Positions 49,922 through 59,670 of a DNA stretch of 64,000 nucleotides are shown piece after piece (position 1 is the first letter of the stretch; each line of letters begins with the position of its first letter). The stretch lies in assembly GCA_019636095.1 (NCBI GenBank), contig JAHBYF010000005.1, positions 236,316 to 300,315 on the forward strand. The letters run 5' to 3'. The notes beneath the pieces were generated by a model. It searched no databases and was not told where the DNA came from. It saw only the letters and a list, made by a program, of their open reading frames with translations. This DNA comes from Hyphomonadaceae bacterium. Lineage in GTDB: Bacteria; Pseudomonadota; Alphaproteobacteria; Caulobacterales; Aquidulcibacteraceae. Both the position numbers and the translations under genes were made by a program.

Positions 49922-50548
49922 ATGAAGGATGCGAGTTTCTGGGATCGAGTCGCGCCCAAGTATGTGGCGCAACCGCTAGCTGATCCTGAGGCTTACGAGC
50001 GCACGCTTGAGCGCACCCGCCACTACCTCAAGAGTGGCGATGTAGTGGTCGAATTTGGTTGTGGCTCTGGGTCTACTGCGATCAAGCTCGCCCCCGCCGT
50101 GTCGCGCATCGTTGCAAGCGACATCTCCTCAGAGATGATCGGCTTCGGGCGCGAACGTGCGCGATCCGAAGGCCGAACGAATGTCGAGTTCGAAGTTGCG
50201 ACGCCCGAAGCGGCGCCGTGGGGTGACGCCAGCTTCGATGCGGTGCTGGCCTTCAACCTTCTCCACCTGATTAAGGCTCGCCTAGCTGCGCTCGCCAATA
50301 TGCATCGGCTGTTGAAGCCTAACGGCCTCTTCATCTCAAAGACGATGTGTCTGGCGGACGCCAATCCAACCTACCGCGTGGTTCTGCCGCTCATGCAAGT
50401 GGTGGGCAAAGCCCCTTACGTCGCATTTCTCTCTGACAGCGAGCTTGAGCGCGAGATCGCGGCAGCGGGATTCGAGATAATCGAGCGCCAACATCACAGT
50501 TCGCGCTCGAAGGATGTTCGCCCGTTCTTGGTCGCGCGCAGGTGCTAG
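49922..50548 (+). CDS. Class I SAM-dependent methyltransferase
   Basis: A 208-aa enzyme. The SAM motif I is VVVEFGCGSGSTAIKLAP and motif II IVASDISSEMIGFGRERA; LLHLIKARLAALANMHRLLK and SKTMCLAD follow. MKDASFWDRVAPKYV at 49922 is the preferred start. The small-molecule methyltransferase type (UbiE/Trans-aconitate-like) is likely; the substrate is unknown. It is convergent with recQ. Confidence 0.8.
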   Translation: MKDASFWDRVAPKYVAQPLADPEAYERTLERTRHYLKSGDVVVEFGCGSGSTAIKLAPAVSRIVASDISSEMIGFGRERARSEGRTNVEFEVATPEAAPWGDASFDAVLAFNLLHLIKARLAALANMHRLLKPNGLFISKTMCLADANPTYRVVLPLMQVVGKAPYVAFLSDSELEREIAAAGFEIIERQHHSSRSKDVRPFLVARRC

Positions 50549-50602
50549 TCGCAGCGGTGGATGGGAAAACAGATATGACCGCTCACGGCGAAAAAGCGTA
50601 AG

Positions 50603-52435
50603 CTAGATCCCGGTGATTAGCACTGCCAGAACCTCCGCTCCGTATTTCTTCAACTTGGCTTCGCCGATACCGGAGATGCGGCCGAGGCCAACGAGATCGG
50701 ACGGCTTTGCGCGCACCATTTCGGCAAGCGTTGCGTCGTGGAAGATCACGTAGGGCGGGACGCCGTTGGCGTGCGCGGATTCGCGCCGCCAGCCTTTGAG
50801 TGCTTCGAACAGTTTCGCGTCGGCGCCTTCGAAACCGGCTTTTGCGGCGCCCTTCGCAATGCGAGAGGCGCGACGGTCTTCCTTGCTGCGGCGCGTAGGT
50901 TTGGCCGCTTCGCGCATGCGGACTTCGCGTTCCTTGCGGAAGATGGCGCGCACGGCTTCGTCATCACCGATTGAGAGCGTGGGGCGCTGATCGTCGCCTT
51001 CGCTCAGCACACCTTCGAACAAAAGGTGTTCGATCACGTTGCGCCACATTGGCTCGCCCTGATCGGCGCCGATGCCGAAGGTGGAGCGCGAGGCGTATTG
51101 TTCGTCGAGGCCGTCGCCGGTGCGGCCGAGGAGGTGGTTGACGACGCGCCCGCGGCCGACACGTTGATCCATGCGCATGACGGCGGAGATCGCTTTGGCG
51201 GCAAGTTCGGTGGCGTCGATGGAGGTGGGCGGATCGGTGCAGATATCGCAGACGCCGCACGGCTCGACATTTTCTTCGCCGAAATAGCGCCGCACGCCGC
51301 CGCGCCGGCAGGTGAGGCCATCGAGAAAGGCGAAGAGTTGCCGCGCCTTTTTGATCTGGACGGCTTTGACTTGATCCGTGGCGTTGGATTGGTTGGCGAA
51401 CATGATGGCGCGGCGGAGATCGCTGGCGCTGTAGATGCAAAAGCCTTCGGCTGTTTCGCCGTCGCGGCCGCCGCGGCCGACTTCTTGCCAATAGGCTTCG
51501 ATGCTCTTGGGTGAATCCGCGTGGATGACGTAGCGCACATTGGGTTTGTCGACGCCCATGCCGAAGGCAATGGTGGCGACCATCACGACATCGTCTTCTT
51601 CTTGAAAGCGCTGTTGGCGCTCGGCGCGCAGCGAAGCATCGAGGCCGGCGTGGTAGGCGAGCGCGGGGATTTTCAGCGCTTGCAAGTTCGCGGCGGTCTT
51701 CTCGACGCTGTCGCGCGTCGCTGCGTAGATGATGCCGGATTTGCCGCGCCCGGCGCGGACGAGATCGTAGATGCGATCTTGGGCTTTCGCGCCCTTGCGC
51801 TCGGCGCTGAGAACGAGGTTCGGGCGATCAAAAGAGGCGATGAAGCTCTTGGCGTGATCGAGGCGGAGTTGGGTGCGGATGTCGGCTTGCGTCTTTAGGT
51901 CCGCGGTGGCCGTGACGGCCATGCGCGGCACGCCAGGAAAGCGATCTGCGAGCTGGCCGAGCGCGCGATAATCGGGGCGGAAATCGTGGCCCCATTGGCT
52001 GACGCAGTGGGCTTCGTCGATGGCGATGAGCGCGATCGGGCATTGTTCGAGAAAATCGAGGAAGCCCTGCGCGAAGAGACCTTCGGGCGACACGTAGAGT
52101 AGATCGAGCTTGCCCTCGCGCGCAGCGGAGAGCCATTCGCGCCGCGCGTCGCGATCGAGTGTTGAATCCAGGCGGGCTGCTGCGACGCCAGCACTGCGGA
52201 GCGCGGCGACTTGATCCTGCATCAACGCGATCAGCGGTGAGACGACGAGGCCGACGCCTTCGCGGAGCATCGCGGGGATTTGGTAACAGAAACTCTTGCC
52301 GCCGCCTGTTGGCAGCACGGCGACAACATCGCGGCCATCGAGCACTTCGCTGACGACGTCAGCCTGCAACCCGCGAAAGTCATCGTGGCCGAAGACGCGT
52401 TGCAGCGTTTCGCGGGCGGCGCTGAGATCGGCCAT
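50603..52435 (-). CDS. recQ: ATP-dependent DNA helicase RecQ
   Basis: A 610-aa 3'-5' helicase. Walker A is LPTGGGKSFCYQ and the DEAH box IDEAHCVSQWGHDFRPDY. The helicase C-domain has VMVATIAFGMGVDKPNVR. Zinc-binding Cys residues are CRRGGVRRYFGEENVEPCGV and CDIC. RQC and a C-terminal HRDC domain (about 540-605) follow. Length is that of E. coli RecQ. It is the last gene of a minus-strand run from the mutase genes. Confidence 0.95.
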   Translation of the reverse strand: MADLSAARETLQRVFGHDDFRGLQADVVSEVLDGRDVVAVLPTGGGKSFCYQIPAMLREGVGLVVSPLIALMQDQVAALRSAGVAAARLDSTLDRDARREWLSAAREGKLDLLYVSPEGLFAQGFLDFLEQCPIALIAIDEAHCVSQWGHDFRPDYRALGQLADRFPGVPRMAVTATADLKTQADIRTQLRLDHAKSFIASFDRPNLVLSAERKGAKAQDRIYDLVRAGRGKSGIIYAATRDSVEKTAANLQALKIPALAYHAGLDASLRAERQQRFQEEDDVVMVATIAFGMGVDKPNVRYVIHADSPKSIEAYWQEVGRGGRDGETAEGFCIYSASDLRRAIMFANQSNATDQVKAVQIKKARQLFAFLDGLTCRRGGVRRYFGEENVEPCGVCDICTDPPTSIDATELAAKAISAVMRMDQRVGRGRVVNHLLGRTGDGLDEQYASRSTFGIGADQGEPMWRNVIEHLLFEGVLSEGDDQRPTLSIGDDEAVRAIFRKEREVRMREAAKPTRRSKEDRRASRIAKGAAKAGFEGADAKLFEALKGWRRESAHANGVPPYVIFHDATLAEMVRAKPSDLVGLGRISGIGEAKLKKYGAEVLAVLITGI

Positions 52436-52444
52436 GGGTGCTAC

Positions 52445-53131
52445 TTAGGTGCGCGCCGCCGCTTTGTGCAAACCGAGCGCGCCGAAACAAATCGCGGCTT
52501 GGCCGGCCCAATAGATCATCCAGCCGGCGAAACTGCGCCAGTAGGCAAGCGTTGGGTCGGGATCGTGGTGGAACATGTTCCAGGCGACGAAGCCGTCGGA
52601 AATGAAGAAGAGCACGGCGCCGGCCATGACGAGCCAGCGCGACCAGGGCAGCGTGAAGGAGAACATCGCCATCGCGCCCAGCACGATCGTGTAGACCAAG
52701 AGGGGGATGCGCAGCGGCTCGTCGTTTGGGATCAGCAGAGTTGGCATCCTCGCTGCGGCGAACAAAATGATGAACGCCGCGATGACGCGTGCTGGCTCTC
52801 GCATCGCACTTCGCCAGGGCATGCCTGTGCGCGTGAAGAGTGTGATGTAGAAAAAGTGGCCGATCAGGAAGGCGATCGCGCCGTAAAGGAACGTGTCGGG
52901 GCTCCACGCCAGCAGCGCGTCGCCGAGTGCGCCGAAGAGGAGGCCGGCGGCGAGAAGGTTAGAGCGCGCGCGCAGCGCGACGAGGCCGAGGATGACGATG
53001 CTGGAGGCTTTGAAGATCGTGCCGACGATGTAAGGCGGCTCGCTCTCGTAGAGACTTGAGCCAAATGCACCATAGGCGATGGCAAGGATGGCGGAGAGGG
53101 CGAGAAGCAGCGTTTGCTTGTTAGTCGACAC
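52445..53131 (-). CDS. Lysoplasmalogenase (YhhN/TMEM86 family)
   Basis: A 228-aa integral membrane protein with about eight hydrophobic segments. The family's acidic/His core is visible (GALGDALLAWSPDTFLYGAI, FLIGHFFYITLFTR). The start GTG at 53131 overlaps the DUF2185 gene end, as expected for coupled genes. The YhhN/TMEM86 family cleaves lysoplasmalogens in animals; the bacterial role is less clear. recQ follows at 10 bp. Confidence 0.82.
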   Translation of the reverse strand: MSTNKQTLLLALSAILAIAYGAFGSSLYESEPPYIVGTIFKASSIVILGLVALRARSNLLAAGLLFGALGDALLAWSPDTFLYGAIAFLIGHFFYITLFTRTGMPWRSAMREPARVIAAFIILFAAARMPTLLIPNDEPLRIPLLVYTIVLGAMAMFSFTLPWSRWLVMAGAVLFFISDGFVAWNMFHHDPDPTLAYWRSFAGWMIYWAGQAAICFGALGLHKAAART

Positions 53132-53462
53132 GAGGGGTGCGCTCCACCGCGACAAACACTTCTCCTTGGCGCTCGAACGCAGAGCCAATCGGTTCGCTGA
53201 GGAGTGGGATGATTGTGCGGTCGTAGTTTGCGATGGTGTTGACGTCGTAGACCGCGGTGTTGCTTCGGTCGTTGATGTACTCGGCGGACTCAAATCCAGC
53301 GAAGAACCGCCAGCCACTGTCCATGGGATTGTGCGGCTCGTCGCGATACATCCAGCGCACAGGGTGACCTTCGACAGTGATCATGTCGGTGGCAAAACAG
53401 CCTCCATGACCCATCGCAATGGGTATTATCTGGTCGCGCGAAAGTTTGAATTGCTTTGCCAT
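53121..53462 (-). CDS. DUF2185 (Imm33-like) protein
   Basis: A 113-aa soluble protein. Hallmark text: IPIAMGHGGCFATDMITVEG, VRWMYRDEPHN, DSGWRFFAGFESAEYI and YDVNTIANYDRTIIPLL match DUF2185. ATG at 53462 overlaps the mutase stop (TGATG). Some DUF2185/Imm33 proteins are annotated as immunity proteins near toxins, but no toxin is seen here. Confidence 0.8.
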   Translation of the reverse strand: MAKQFKLSRDQIIPIAMGHGGCFATDMITVEGHPVRWMYRDEPHNPMDSGWRFFAGFESAEYINDRSNTAVYDVNTIANYDRTIIPLLSEPIGSAFERQGEVFVAVERTPRVD

Positions 53463-55615
53463 CAATTCCGCCGCGCCGGCTGAGCGTAACCGAGCTTTTC
53501 ATTCAACGCGCTCAGCAAGCTTTGCGCGATGTCGGCGATGACGCCGCCCGGGGGAAACACAGCCGCCGCGCCCATGTCTTTCAGCGTCTGCACGTCTTCG
53601 GGCGGGATGACGCCACCGATGACGATCATGATGTCGCTGCGGCCGCGTTGTTCGAGCGCGAGGCGCAGAGCGGGCGTGAGCGTGAGGTGTCCGGCCGCCA
53701 GTGAGGAGACGCCGACGATATGGACGCCGCTGGCGATGGCTTGGTCGGCGACTTCTTGAGGTGTTGCAAACAGAGGTCCGATTTCTACGTCGAAACCGAG
53801 ATCGGAGAAGGCGCTCGCGACCACCTTCTGCCCGCGATCGTGGCCGTCCTGGCCCATTTTGGCGACGAGGATTTTCGGGCGCTTGCCTTCGGCGTCCTCG
53901 AACGCGGCGACGCTTTGGCGGGCGCGTTCGACGGCGGTGTCGTTGGCGGCTTCGCGTGAATAGATGCCGGTGACCAAGCGGATCGGCGGTTGGTGGCGGT
54001 TGAAAGCGCGCTCGAGCGCGACGGACATTTCACCGACTGTGGCCTTGGCGCGCGCGGCTTTGACGGCGAGGTCGAGGAGATTGCCGTTGGCGCGGGCGCC
54101 GGCTTCGAGTGCTTCGAGAGCGGCGTCGACTTCAACTTGTTTGCGATCGGTTTTGAGGCGCGTGAGCTTCTCAAGCTGCATCGCGCGCACTTTGGCGTTG
54201 TCGACCTTCAGTACCGGCACGTCTTCTTCTTGCGTTAGCTTGAACTTGTTCACGCCGACGATGGTTTGGTGGCCGGTGTCGATGCGCGCTTGCGTGCGTG
54301 CAGCCGCTTCTTCGATGCGCGCTTTCGGCAGCCCTTGGTCGATCGCTTGCGCCATGCCGCCGAGTTGCTCGACTTCTTCGACGTGCGCCCAGGCTTTCGC
54401 GGCGAGATCGGCAGTGATGCGCTCGACGTAATAGGAGCCGCCCCACGGATCGGCGGGGCGCGTCACGCCACCCTCGCTCTGCAGCAGGATTTGCGTGTTG
54501 CGGGCGATACGGGCGGAGAAGTCGGTCGGCAGCGCCAGCGCTTCGTCCAGCGAATTGGTGTGCAGCGATTGCGTGCCGCCGTATGCGGCGGCCATCGCTT
54601 CAACGCAGGTGCGGACTGCGTTGTTGTAAACGTCTTGCGCCGTCAGCGACCAGCCGCTGGTTTGGCAGTGCGTGCGCAGCGCGCGAGACTTGTCGTCCTT
54701 GGGACTGAATTGTGCAGTGAGCTTGGACCACAAGAGCCGCGCCGCGCGCAGTTTCGCGATCTCCATGAACGGGTTCATGCCGATCGCCCAGAAGAACGAA
54801 AGCCGCGGCGCGAACTTGTCGATGTTGAGTCCGCCGGCGATGCCGGCGCGAATGTATTCGACACCGTCAGCGAGCGTGTAGCCAAGCTCTAGGTCCGCCG
54901 TCGCGCCGGCTTCCTGCATGTGATAGCCGCTAATCGAGATCGAGTTGAACTTCGGCATCTCAGCTGCGGTGTAGGCGAAGATGTCGCCAACGATGCGCAT
55001 CGACGGCTTGGGGGGATAGATGAACGTGTTCCGCACCATGAATTCTTTGAGGATGTCGTTCTGGATCGTGCCGCTAAGCTTGGCGTGCGGCACGTTCTGC
55101 TCTTCGCCGGCGACGATATAGAGCGCCATGATCGGCAGCACGGCGCCGTTCATGGTCATCGACACGCTCATCTGATCGAGCGGGATGCCGCTGAACAGCG
55201 TACGCATGTCGAGAATAGAATCGATCGCCACGCCGGCCATGCCGACATCGCCAACGACACGCGGATGATCGGAATCGTAGCCGCGGTGGGTGGCGAGATC
55301 GAAGGCGATGGAGAGGCCTTTTTGTCCGTGCGCGAGATTGCGGCGGTAGAAGGCGTTTGAGTCTTCCGCCGTCGAGAAGCCCGCGTACTGCCGGATCGTC
55401 CACGGCTGCTGCACGTACATGGTCGGATACGGCCCGCGCCCGAACGGCGCCACGCCGGGGAAGCCATCGACGAAATCGAGGCCCGCGCGATCTGCCGCGG
55501 TGTAGGCGCTCTTTACGGCGATGCCTTCAGGCGTGAGCCACGCTTCGCCTTGGGGCGGCGGCGATGTGGCTACTTCGCTATCGAGTGCCAGCTTGGAAAA
55601 ATCGGGCAGAGTCAT
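53462..55615 (-). CDS. mutB: Methylmalonyl-CoA mutase, large (catalytic) subunit
   Basis: A 717-aa adenosylcobalamin enzyme converting methylmalonyl-CoA and succinyl-CoA in propionate and branched-chain metabolism. The substrate barrel has [20 protein letters not shown] and [14 protein letters not shown]. The B12 domain has the base-off His motif GQDGHDRG and [33 protein letters not shown] at 55615 is the chosen start. It is full length and separated from the small subunit by a lysozyme gene. Confidence 0.95.
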   Translation of the reverse strand: MTLPDFSKLALDSEVATSPPPQGEAWLTPEGIAVKSAYTAADRAGLDFVDGFPGVAPFGRGPYPTMYVQQPWTIRQYAGFSTAEDSNAFYRRNLAHGQKGLSIAFDLATHRGYDSDHPRVVGDVGMAGVAIDSILDMRTLFSGIPLDQMSVSMTMNGAVLPIMALYIVAGEEQNVPHAKLSGTIQNDILKEFMVRNTFIYPPKPSMRIVGDIFAYTAAEMPKFNSISISGYHMQEAGATADLELGYTLADGVEYIRAGIAGGLNIDKFAPRLSFFWAIGMNPFMEIAKLRAARLLWSKLTAQFSPKDDKSRALRTHCQTSGWSLTAQDVYNNAVRTCVEAMAAAYGGTQSLHTNSLDEALALPTDFSARIARNTQILLQSEGGVTRPADPWGGSYYVERITADLAAKAWAHVEEVEQLGGMAQAIDQGLPKARIEEAAARTQARIDTGHQTIVGVNKFKLTQEEDVPVLKVDNAKVRAMQLEKLTRLKTDRKQVEVDAALEALEAGARANGNLLDLAVKAARAKATVGEMSVALERAFNRHQPPIRLVTGIYSREAANDTAVERARQSVAAFEDAEGKRPKILVAKMGQDGHDRGQKVVASAFSDLGFDVEIGPLFATPQEVADQAIASGVHIVGVSSLAAGHLTLTPALRLALEQRGRSDIMIVIGGVIPPEDVQTLKDMGAAAVFPPGGVIADIAQSLLSALNEKLGYAQPARRN

Positions 55616-55648
55616 GGCTTGGTCTCTTGGACGAAGGGGCGCCGGCAA

Positions 55649-55742
55649 CTTGGACCGCCGGCGCCCTCGCCAGCAGACGGTGTTTCAAACGGCTGACAGC
55701 GTGCAGGTTGAACGATGCCGGCGAGGGCGCCGGCGGTCCAAG
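55649..55742. repeat. 23-bp perfect inverted repeat (REP-like)
   Basis: Arms 55649-55671 and 55720-55742 are exact reverse complements with a 48-nt loop. The core is GGCGCCGGCGGTCCA. A close relative of the same core occurs at 60485-60499. It fills most of the gap between the GH25 lysozyme stop and the mutB start. It may form a large cruciform or mRNA hairpin. Confidence 0.85.
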
Positions 55743-55754
55743 AGGGTTGGAGCT

Positions 55755-56468
55755 TCATGCTGGTGACCTTGTGCTTGAGGCAAAGACCGCCAACGCCGCG
55801 CTGTCACCACGAAACGCGTTGAGATCGACCGGGCCGCTCACGCCGCGCCGGTGGCCGCGATTGTAATGTTGCCAGATGACCCAGTCATTTTGACGAAAGC
55901 TCGGCGCTGTCGCGAGAGAGCGGATCCAGAAACGTTCGCCTTGCAGTTCCTGCAGGTGGGCGTCATGGAATTCGCGTGTGGTGTAGATGATGGGGCGCAC
56001 GCCGTAGTGCGCTTCGAGCCGATCCATGAAGACGCGCGCCTCGCCGATGACGTCGGTCATTGTCGGGCCTTCGCGGCACCGACCCATGTGTTCGAGATCG
56101 ACAGCAGGGGGCAGCGCGCCTTCGACGCGGGGGACGACAGCGATGAAGTTCGAGGCTTGCCGCGCGCCCGGTTGGCAGAGCGTGAAGAAATGATAGGCGC
56201 CGCGATAGATCGACGTCGCGCCTGCTTGCTGCCAATTGAAGGCAAAGCGTGGGTCCACATGGTCGGCGCCTTCGGTGGCTTTGATGTAGGCAAAGGCGAC
56301 GTCGTCGGTGGCGAGTGTGCGCCAATCAATGGCGCCCTGATGCCAGGAAACATCGACGCCCTGAATGTAGCGCGACGCCCACGGCGCCCACCAACCTCCC
56401 GCGGCAGCGAAGATGGCGGCGATGAGCAGCGCCCCTGCGGCGAGGAAAGCTATGTGAATGCGTTTCAC
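55755..56468 (-). CDS. GH25 lysozyme (muramidase), membrane-anchored
   Basis: A 237-aa protein. An N-terminal membrane segment (IHIAFLAAGALLIAAIFAAA) is followed by a glycoside hydrolase 25 domain: GVDVSWHQGAIDWRTL, FAYIKATEGADHVDPRF, YRGAYHFF, and the catalytic Asp-x-Glu in AVDLEHMG. It cleaves peptidoglycan. GTG at 56468 overlaps the stop of the mutase small subunit (GTGA), so it is translationally coupled to it. Confidence 0.88.
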   Translation of the reverse strand: MKRIHIAFLAAGALLIAAIFAAAGGWWAPWASRYIQGVDVSWHQGAIDWRTLATDDVAFAYIKATEGADHVDPRFAFNWQQAGATSIYRGAYHFFTLCQPGARQASNFIAVVPRVEGALPPAVDLEHMGRCREGPTMTDVIGEARVFMDRLEAHYGVRPIIYTTREFHDAHLQELQGERFWIRSLATAPSFRQNDWVIWQHYNRGHRRGVSGPVDLNAFRGDSAALAVFASSTRSPA

Positions 56469-58282
56469 GCGCTGAGCCCCAGTGCGATGTGCAGCGTCTC
56501 CAATTCGGTCAGCGCATTCTGCTCCGCGAAGATGAATTGATCGACGCCTGCAGCGCGGAGCGAGCCTTCGCGATCGCCCGGTTTGCCTGCGAGCAGCACC
56601 CAATCGGCGCCGGCGGCTTTGAGCCGTTGCGCGGCATTTTCGGCGTGCTCGGTGTAGTGTGCATCAGTGCTGGCAATAACGGCGACGCGCGTCTTGGCGG
56701 CGCGGAACGCATCGATGAGGGCGTCCATGCTGGGGTAGGCGTCTTCGGGGCCAATGCTGGCGATGCCGCCGCTGGCGAGGAGATTGCGTGACCATTGCGC
56801 GCGGGGGCCGAACTCGGGAAGCGTTGCCAGATTGGCGAAGAACACGTGCGGCGATTGCGGTTCGGCTTTGGCGCGAAGCGCTTCGAACGGTTCGGCCCAG
56901 CGAATGGGCGCGAAGGCGGGTGACACACCTGCGGGTGTGTCACTCGCGGGTTCGAACTCAGGCAAAGCGGCGCCGAGCAGCGGAAAGTCGGTGACCCCGG
57001 TGATGGTTTCGCGGCGCGTGGCGATCGCGGTGCGGCGCCTATCACGCGCTTCGGCGACTTCAGTTTGTAGCAACTCAAGCGGTGCGGGGTGCGCCTGCAA
57101 TTGTTGCATCAGCGACCAGGCGCGATCGGCAATCTCGCGCGTGAGTTTTTCGACGAACCAGGCGCCGCCGGCTGGATCGGCGACGTGGCCGAGGCGGCAT
57201 TCCTCCGCCAGCACGTGCTGTGTGTTGCGCGTGACGCGGCGCGCGAAAGCAGTGGGATGACCCAGCGCATCGGTGAGCGGATAGGTGGTGATGTCGTCAG
57301 CGCCGCCAACAGCAGCGGCAAAGGCGGCGCTGGTGACTCGCAGGATGTTCGTCCACGCGTCGAAGCGCGTCATCATCCGGCGCGAGGTGAAAGCGTGGAT
57401 GTGCGCGGCGCGTTGTTCGGGCGCGGCGCCTGAGGCTTCCAGCACGCGCGCCCAGCACAGCCGTAGAGCACGCAGCTTCGCTGCTTCGATCAGTGCGTCC
57501 GGGCCTACGGCCAGGGCGAAGCTGATGGCGCGGGCGCTGTCTTCGATGCCAAGCGCACGGGTTTCGAGGCCGCGCAAATAGGTGATGCCGCTGTGGAGCG
57601 CGTAGGCGATTTCCTGCGCTTCGCTGGCGCCTGCTTCGTGGATGACGCGGGCATCAACGCGCAGGAAGCGAGCGTTTGGGAGATCGCGCGTTGTCTGCGC
57701 CGAGAAGAGATAGGCGGCGAGGGTGGCCTCGTTCTGATTGGCGCCCGTGCGTAGCTGCATGCCGAGCGGATCAAGATTGAACGCCGTGCCGGAGACCGCG
57801 ACGCCCTTCAGTTTGTCACGCAACAGCGTCGCCGTCTGTTCGGCGCTTGCGCCGGCGTCGAGCGAGACTGGCGCCGCTTCCAAAATGACGCCTGCAAGCG
57901 CATGATCCAGGTCGGCAGCGCTCTTGATAGCGACGCCGCTGCCGCCTTCAGGATCAATCACCAACTCGATCGCGCCGACGCCGCCTTCAAGGTCGGCAAG
58001 AATTTCGCGATTGGTGCGCTCTACATCAGGATGCGCGAAGCTTTGGCGGATGAGCCAGTCGCTCTTGCCGCTGCCGCGCACGAACGGCGCCGCGCCGGGC
58101 ATACCGGAAATATCGGTGGCGGTGTGGATGTCGGGTTCGCGATACAGCGGCTCCAGCGGGATGCCGTCGGCGGTCTTGCCGACAAGCCGCGACCAAGCAG
58201 CGCCTTTCAACCCTCGCTCGACAAGGGCGCGCCAATCCGCCTCGTCGGCGGTTTCGCCCAGTTGCAAGGTGGTCTCCGACAT
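56465..58282 (-). CDS. mutA: Methylmalonyl-CoA mutase, small subunit
   Basis: A 605-aa partner of the catalytic mutase subunit. The N-terminal part has WRALVERGLKGAAWSRLVGK and PLYREPDI; the barrel has ASEAQEIAYALHSGITYLRG and DAWTNILRVTSAAFAAAVGG. The C-terminal domain has a degenerate B12 fold without DGHDRG. MSETTLQLGETADEAD at 58282 is preferred. It is divergent from the nitronate monooxygenase-like gene. Confidence 0.92.
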   Translation of the reverse strand: MSETTLQLGETADEADWRALVERGLKGAAWSRLVGKTADGIPLEPLYREPDIHTATDISGMPGAAPFVRGSGKSDWLIRQSFAHPDVERTNREILADLEGGVGAIELVIDPEGGSGVAIKSAADLDHALAGVILEAAPVSLDAGASAEQTATLLRDKLKGVAVSGTAFNLDPLGMQLRTGANQNEATLAAYLFSAQTTRDLPNARFLRVDARVIHEAGASEAQEIAYALHSGITYLRGLETRALGIEDSARAISFALAVGPDALIEAAKLRALRLCWARVLEASGAAPEQRAAHIHAFTSRRMMTRFDAWTNILRVTSAAFAAAVGGADDITTYPLTDALGHPTAFARRVTRNTQHVLAEECRLGHVADPAGGAWFVEKLTREIADRAWSLMQQLQAHPAPLELLQTEVAEARDRRRTAIATRRETITGVTDFPLLGAALPEFEPASDTPAGVSPAFAPIRWAEPFEALRAKAEPQSPHVFFANLATLPEFGPRAQWSRNLLASGGIASIGPEDAYPSMDALIDAFRAAKTRVAVIASTDAHYTEHAENAAQRLKAAGADWVLLAGKPGDREGSLRAAGVDQFIFAEQNALTELETLHIALGLSA

Positions 58283-58361
58283 TTCCGTGTCCCTTGACGC
58301 CATGTCAGGCATCGACGCGCTTTTGAACGCACGCTACCCCTTGTGGCAACCGGAGAAAATC

Positions 58362-59324
58362 ATGGCTCTGCCGCCGCTGTTCGACAAATTGCGCCTCCCC
58401 GTCGTGGGCGCCCCACAATTCATCATCGCCAACCCCGAATTGGTCACCGCGCAGTGCAAGGCCGGGATCGTCGGTGCGTTTCCGGCGTTGAACGCGCGGC
58501 CTGAGACAGTGCTCGACGATTGGCTTTACCGCATCAAGGACGAGCTCGCGGCCTATGATGAGGCAAATCCGGATGCGCCGGCGGCGCCGTTCGCGGTGAA
58601 TCAGATCGTCCACAAGACGAATGCACGGCTCGACCACGATGTGGCGGCATGTGTGAAGCACAAAGTGCCGATCGTGATTACGTCGCTGGGCGCCCGTCCG
58701 GAAGTCAACGAGGCGATCCATTCATATGGCGGCATCGTGCTGCATGACATCATCAACATCACCTTTGCAAAGAAGGCGTTGGAGAAGGGCGCCGATGGCT
58801 TGATCGCGGTCTGCGCCGGTGCGGGCGGTCACGCAGGCTCGCTGTCGCCGTTTGCACTGATCAGCGAGATCCGCGAATTCTTCGCTGGGCCGCTGCTTGT
58901 CTCCGGCGCGATTGCGACGGGACGGGGCGTGCTGGCGGTGCAGGCGATGGGCGCCGACCTCGCCTATATGGGTTCGGCCTTCATCGCCACGACGGAAGCC
59001 AATGCGCCGGCGGCGTACAAACAAATGATCGTCGACTCGACAGCGGGCGACATTGTGTACTCCAACCTCTTCACTGGCGTGCTCGGCAATTATCTCAAAG
59101 GCTCGATCGTCAAAGCGGGACTCGATCCGGAAAATCTCGCCACGAGTGACGCGTCGAAGATGAGCTTCGGCGGCGGCGAGGGATCCAAAGCGAAAGCCTG
59201 GAAAGACATCTGGGGTGCGGGCCAAGGCGTAGGTGGCGTGCACGAGGTCGTGCCGACCGCTGAACTCGTTGTACGGCTGAAGCGCGAGTACGACGAGGCG
59301 AAGCGGGGATTGCTTGCTCGCTAA
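58362..59324 (+). CDS. NAD(P)H-dependent flavin oxidoreductase, nitronate monooxygenase-like
   Basis: A 320-aa FMN-binding TIM-barrel protein. LRLPVVGAPQFIIANPELVT, AGIVGAFPALNARP, CAGAGGHAGSLSPFAL and the ATGRGVLAVQAMGADLAYMG FMN loop match nitronate monooxygenases (2-nitropropane dioxygenases). GGAG six bases before ATG 58362 decides the start over 58302. The physiological substrate is unknown; enoyl-type reduction is also possible. Confidence 0.87.
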   Translation: MALPPLFDKLRLPVVGAPQFIIANPELVTAQCKAGIVGAFPALNARPETVLDDWLYRIKDELAAYDEANPDAPAAPFAVNQIVHKTNARLDHDVAACVKHKVPIVITSLGARPEVNEAIHSYGGIVLHDIINITFAKKALEKGADGLIAVCAGAGGHAGSLSPFALISEIREFFAGPLLVSGAIATGRGVLAVQAMGADLAYMGSAFIATTEANAPAAYKQMIVDSTAGDIVYSNLFTGVLGNYLKGSIVKAGLDPENLATSDASKMSFGGGEGSKAKAWKDIWGAGQGVGGVHEVVPTAELVVRLKREYDEAKRGLLAR

Positions 59325-59325
59325 T

Positions 59326-59345
59326 CCGGCAGCGGCAAACGCCGG
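59326..59345 (+). terminator. Possible weak terminator
   Basis: CCGGC and GCCGG flank a 10-nt loop right after the stop of the flavin oxidoreductase, with a T-rich TTGTTTTT seven bases on. The 5-bp stem is short. Confidence 0.3.
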
Positions 59346-59440
59346 CCGCCTTGTTTTTCAAAGTGTTTGGCGCCGCGCACGCCCAATCAATCCGGGGGGC
59401 GCCAGGGCGCCCTTAGGCTTCTCGTCAACACGAGGAGCAA

Positions 59441-59659
59441 ATGTCCGAAACATCATCACTTACGAAAGCCGCCATCCAATCGCTGACCCTGCGTAGCGCA
59501 GCCGTCATAGCCATCGCCGCCGCCGCAAATCGCATGGGCGTCGTACTGCCGGACGGCGCAGCGCAAGATATCGCCAATTCGCTGATCGACCTTGTCGTGA
59601 CGCTTGGATTGATTGGCGTCGCCATCGGGCGCACCCGCGCCACCACCCAGATCAGCTGA
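59441..59659 (+). CDS. Holin-like small membrane protein
   Basis: A 72-aa protein with a strong RBS (GAGGAG). SLTKAAIQSLTLRSAAVIAI opens it; a second hydrophobic stretch (IANSLIDLVVTLGLIGVAIG) precedes a basic RTRATTQIS end. This two-segment layout, with a conserved-looking IYGR/IGRTRAT-type ending, is that of phage holins of alphaproteobacterial prophages. No phage structural genes are near. It heads a three-gene module. Confidence 0.5.
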   Translation: MSETSSLTKAAIQSLTLRSAAVIAIAAAANRMGVVLPDGAAQDIANSLIDLVVTLGLIGVAIGRTRATTQIS

Positions 59660-59670
59660 GGATACTCACC

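Noticed and set aside
53121..53462. DUF2185/Imm33 gene as part of a toxin-immunity pair
   Set aside because: Neighbours are mutase and lysoplasmalogenase genes; no toxin-like ORF is adjacent.
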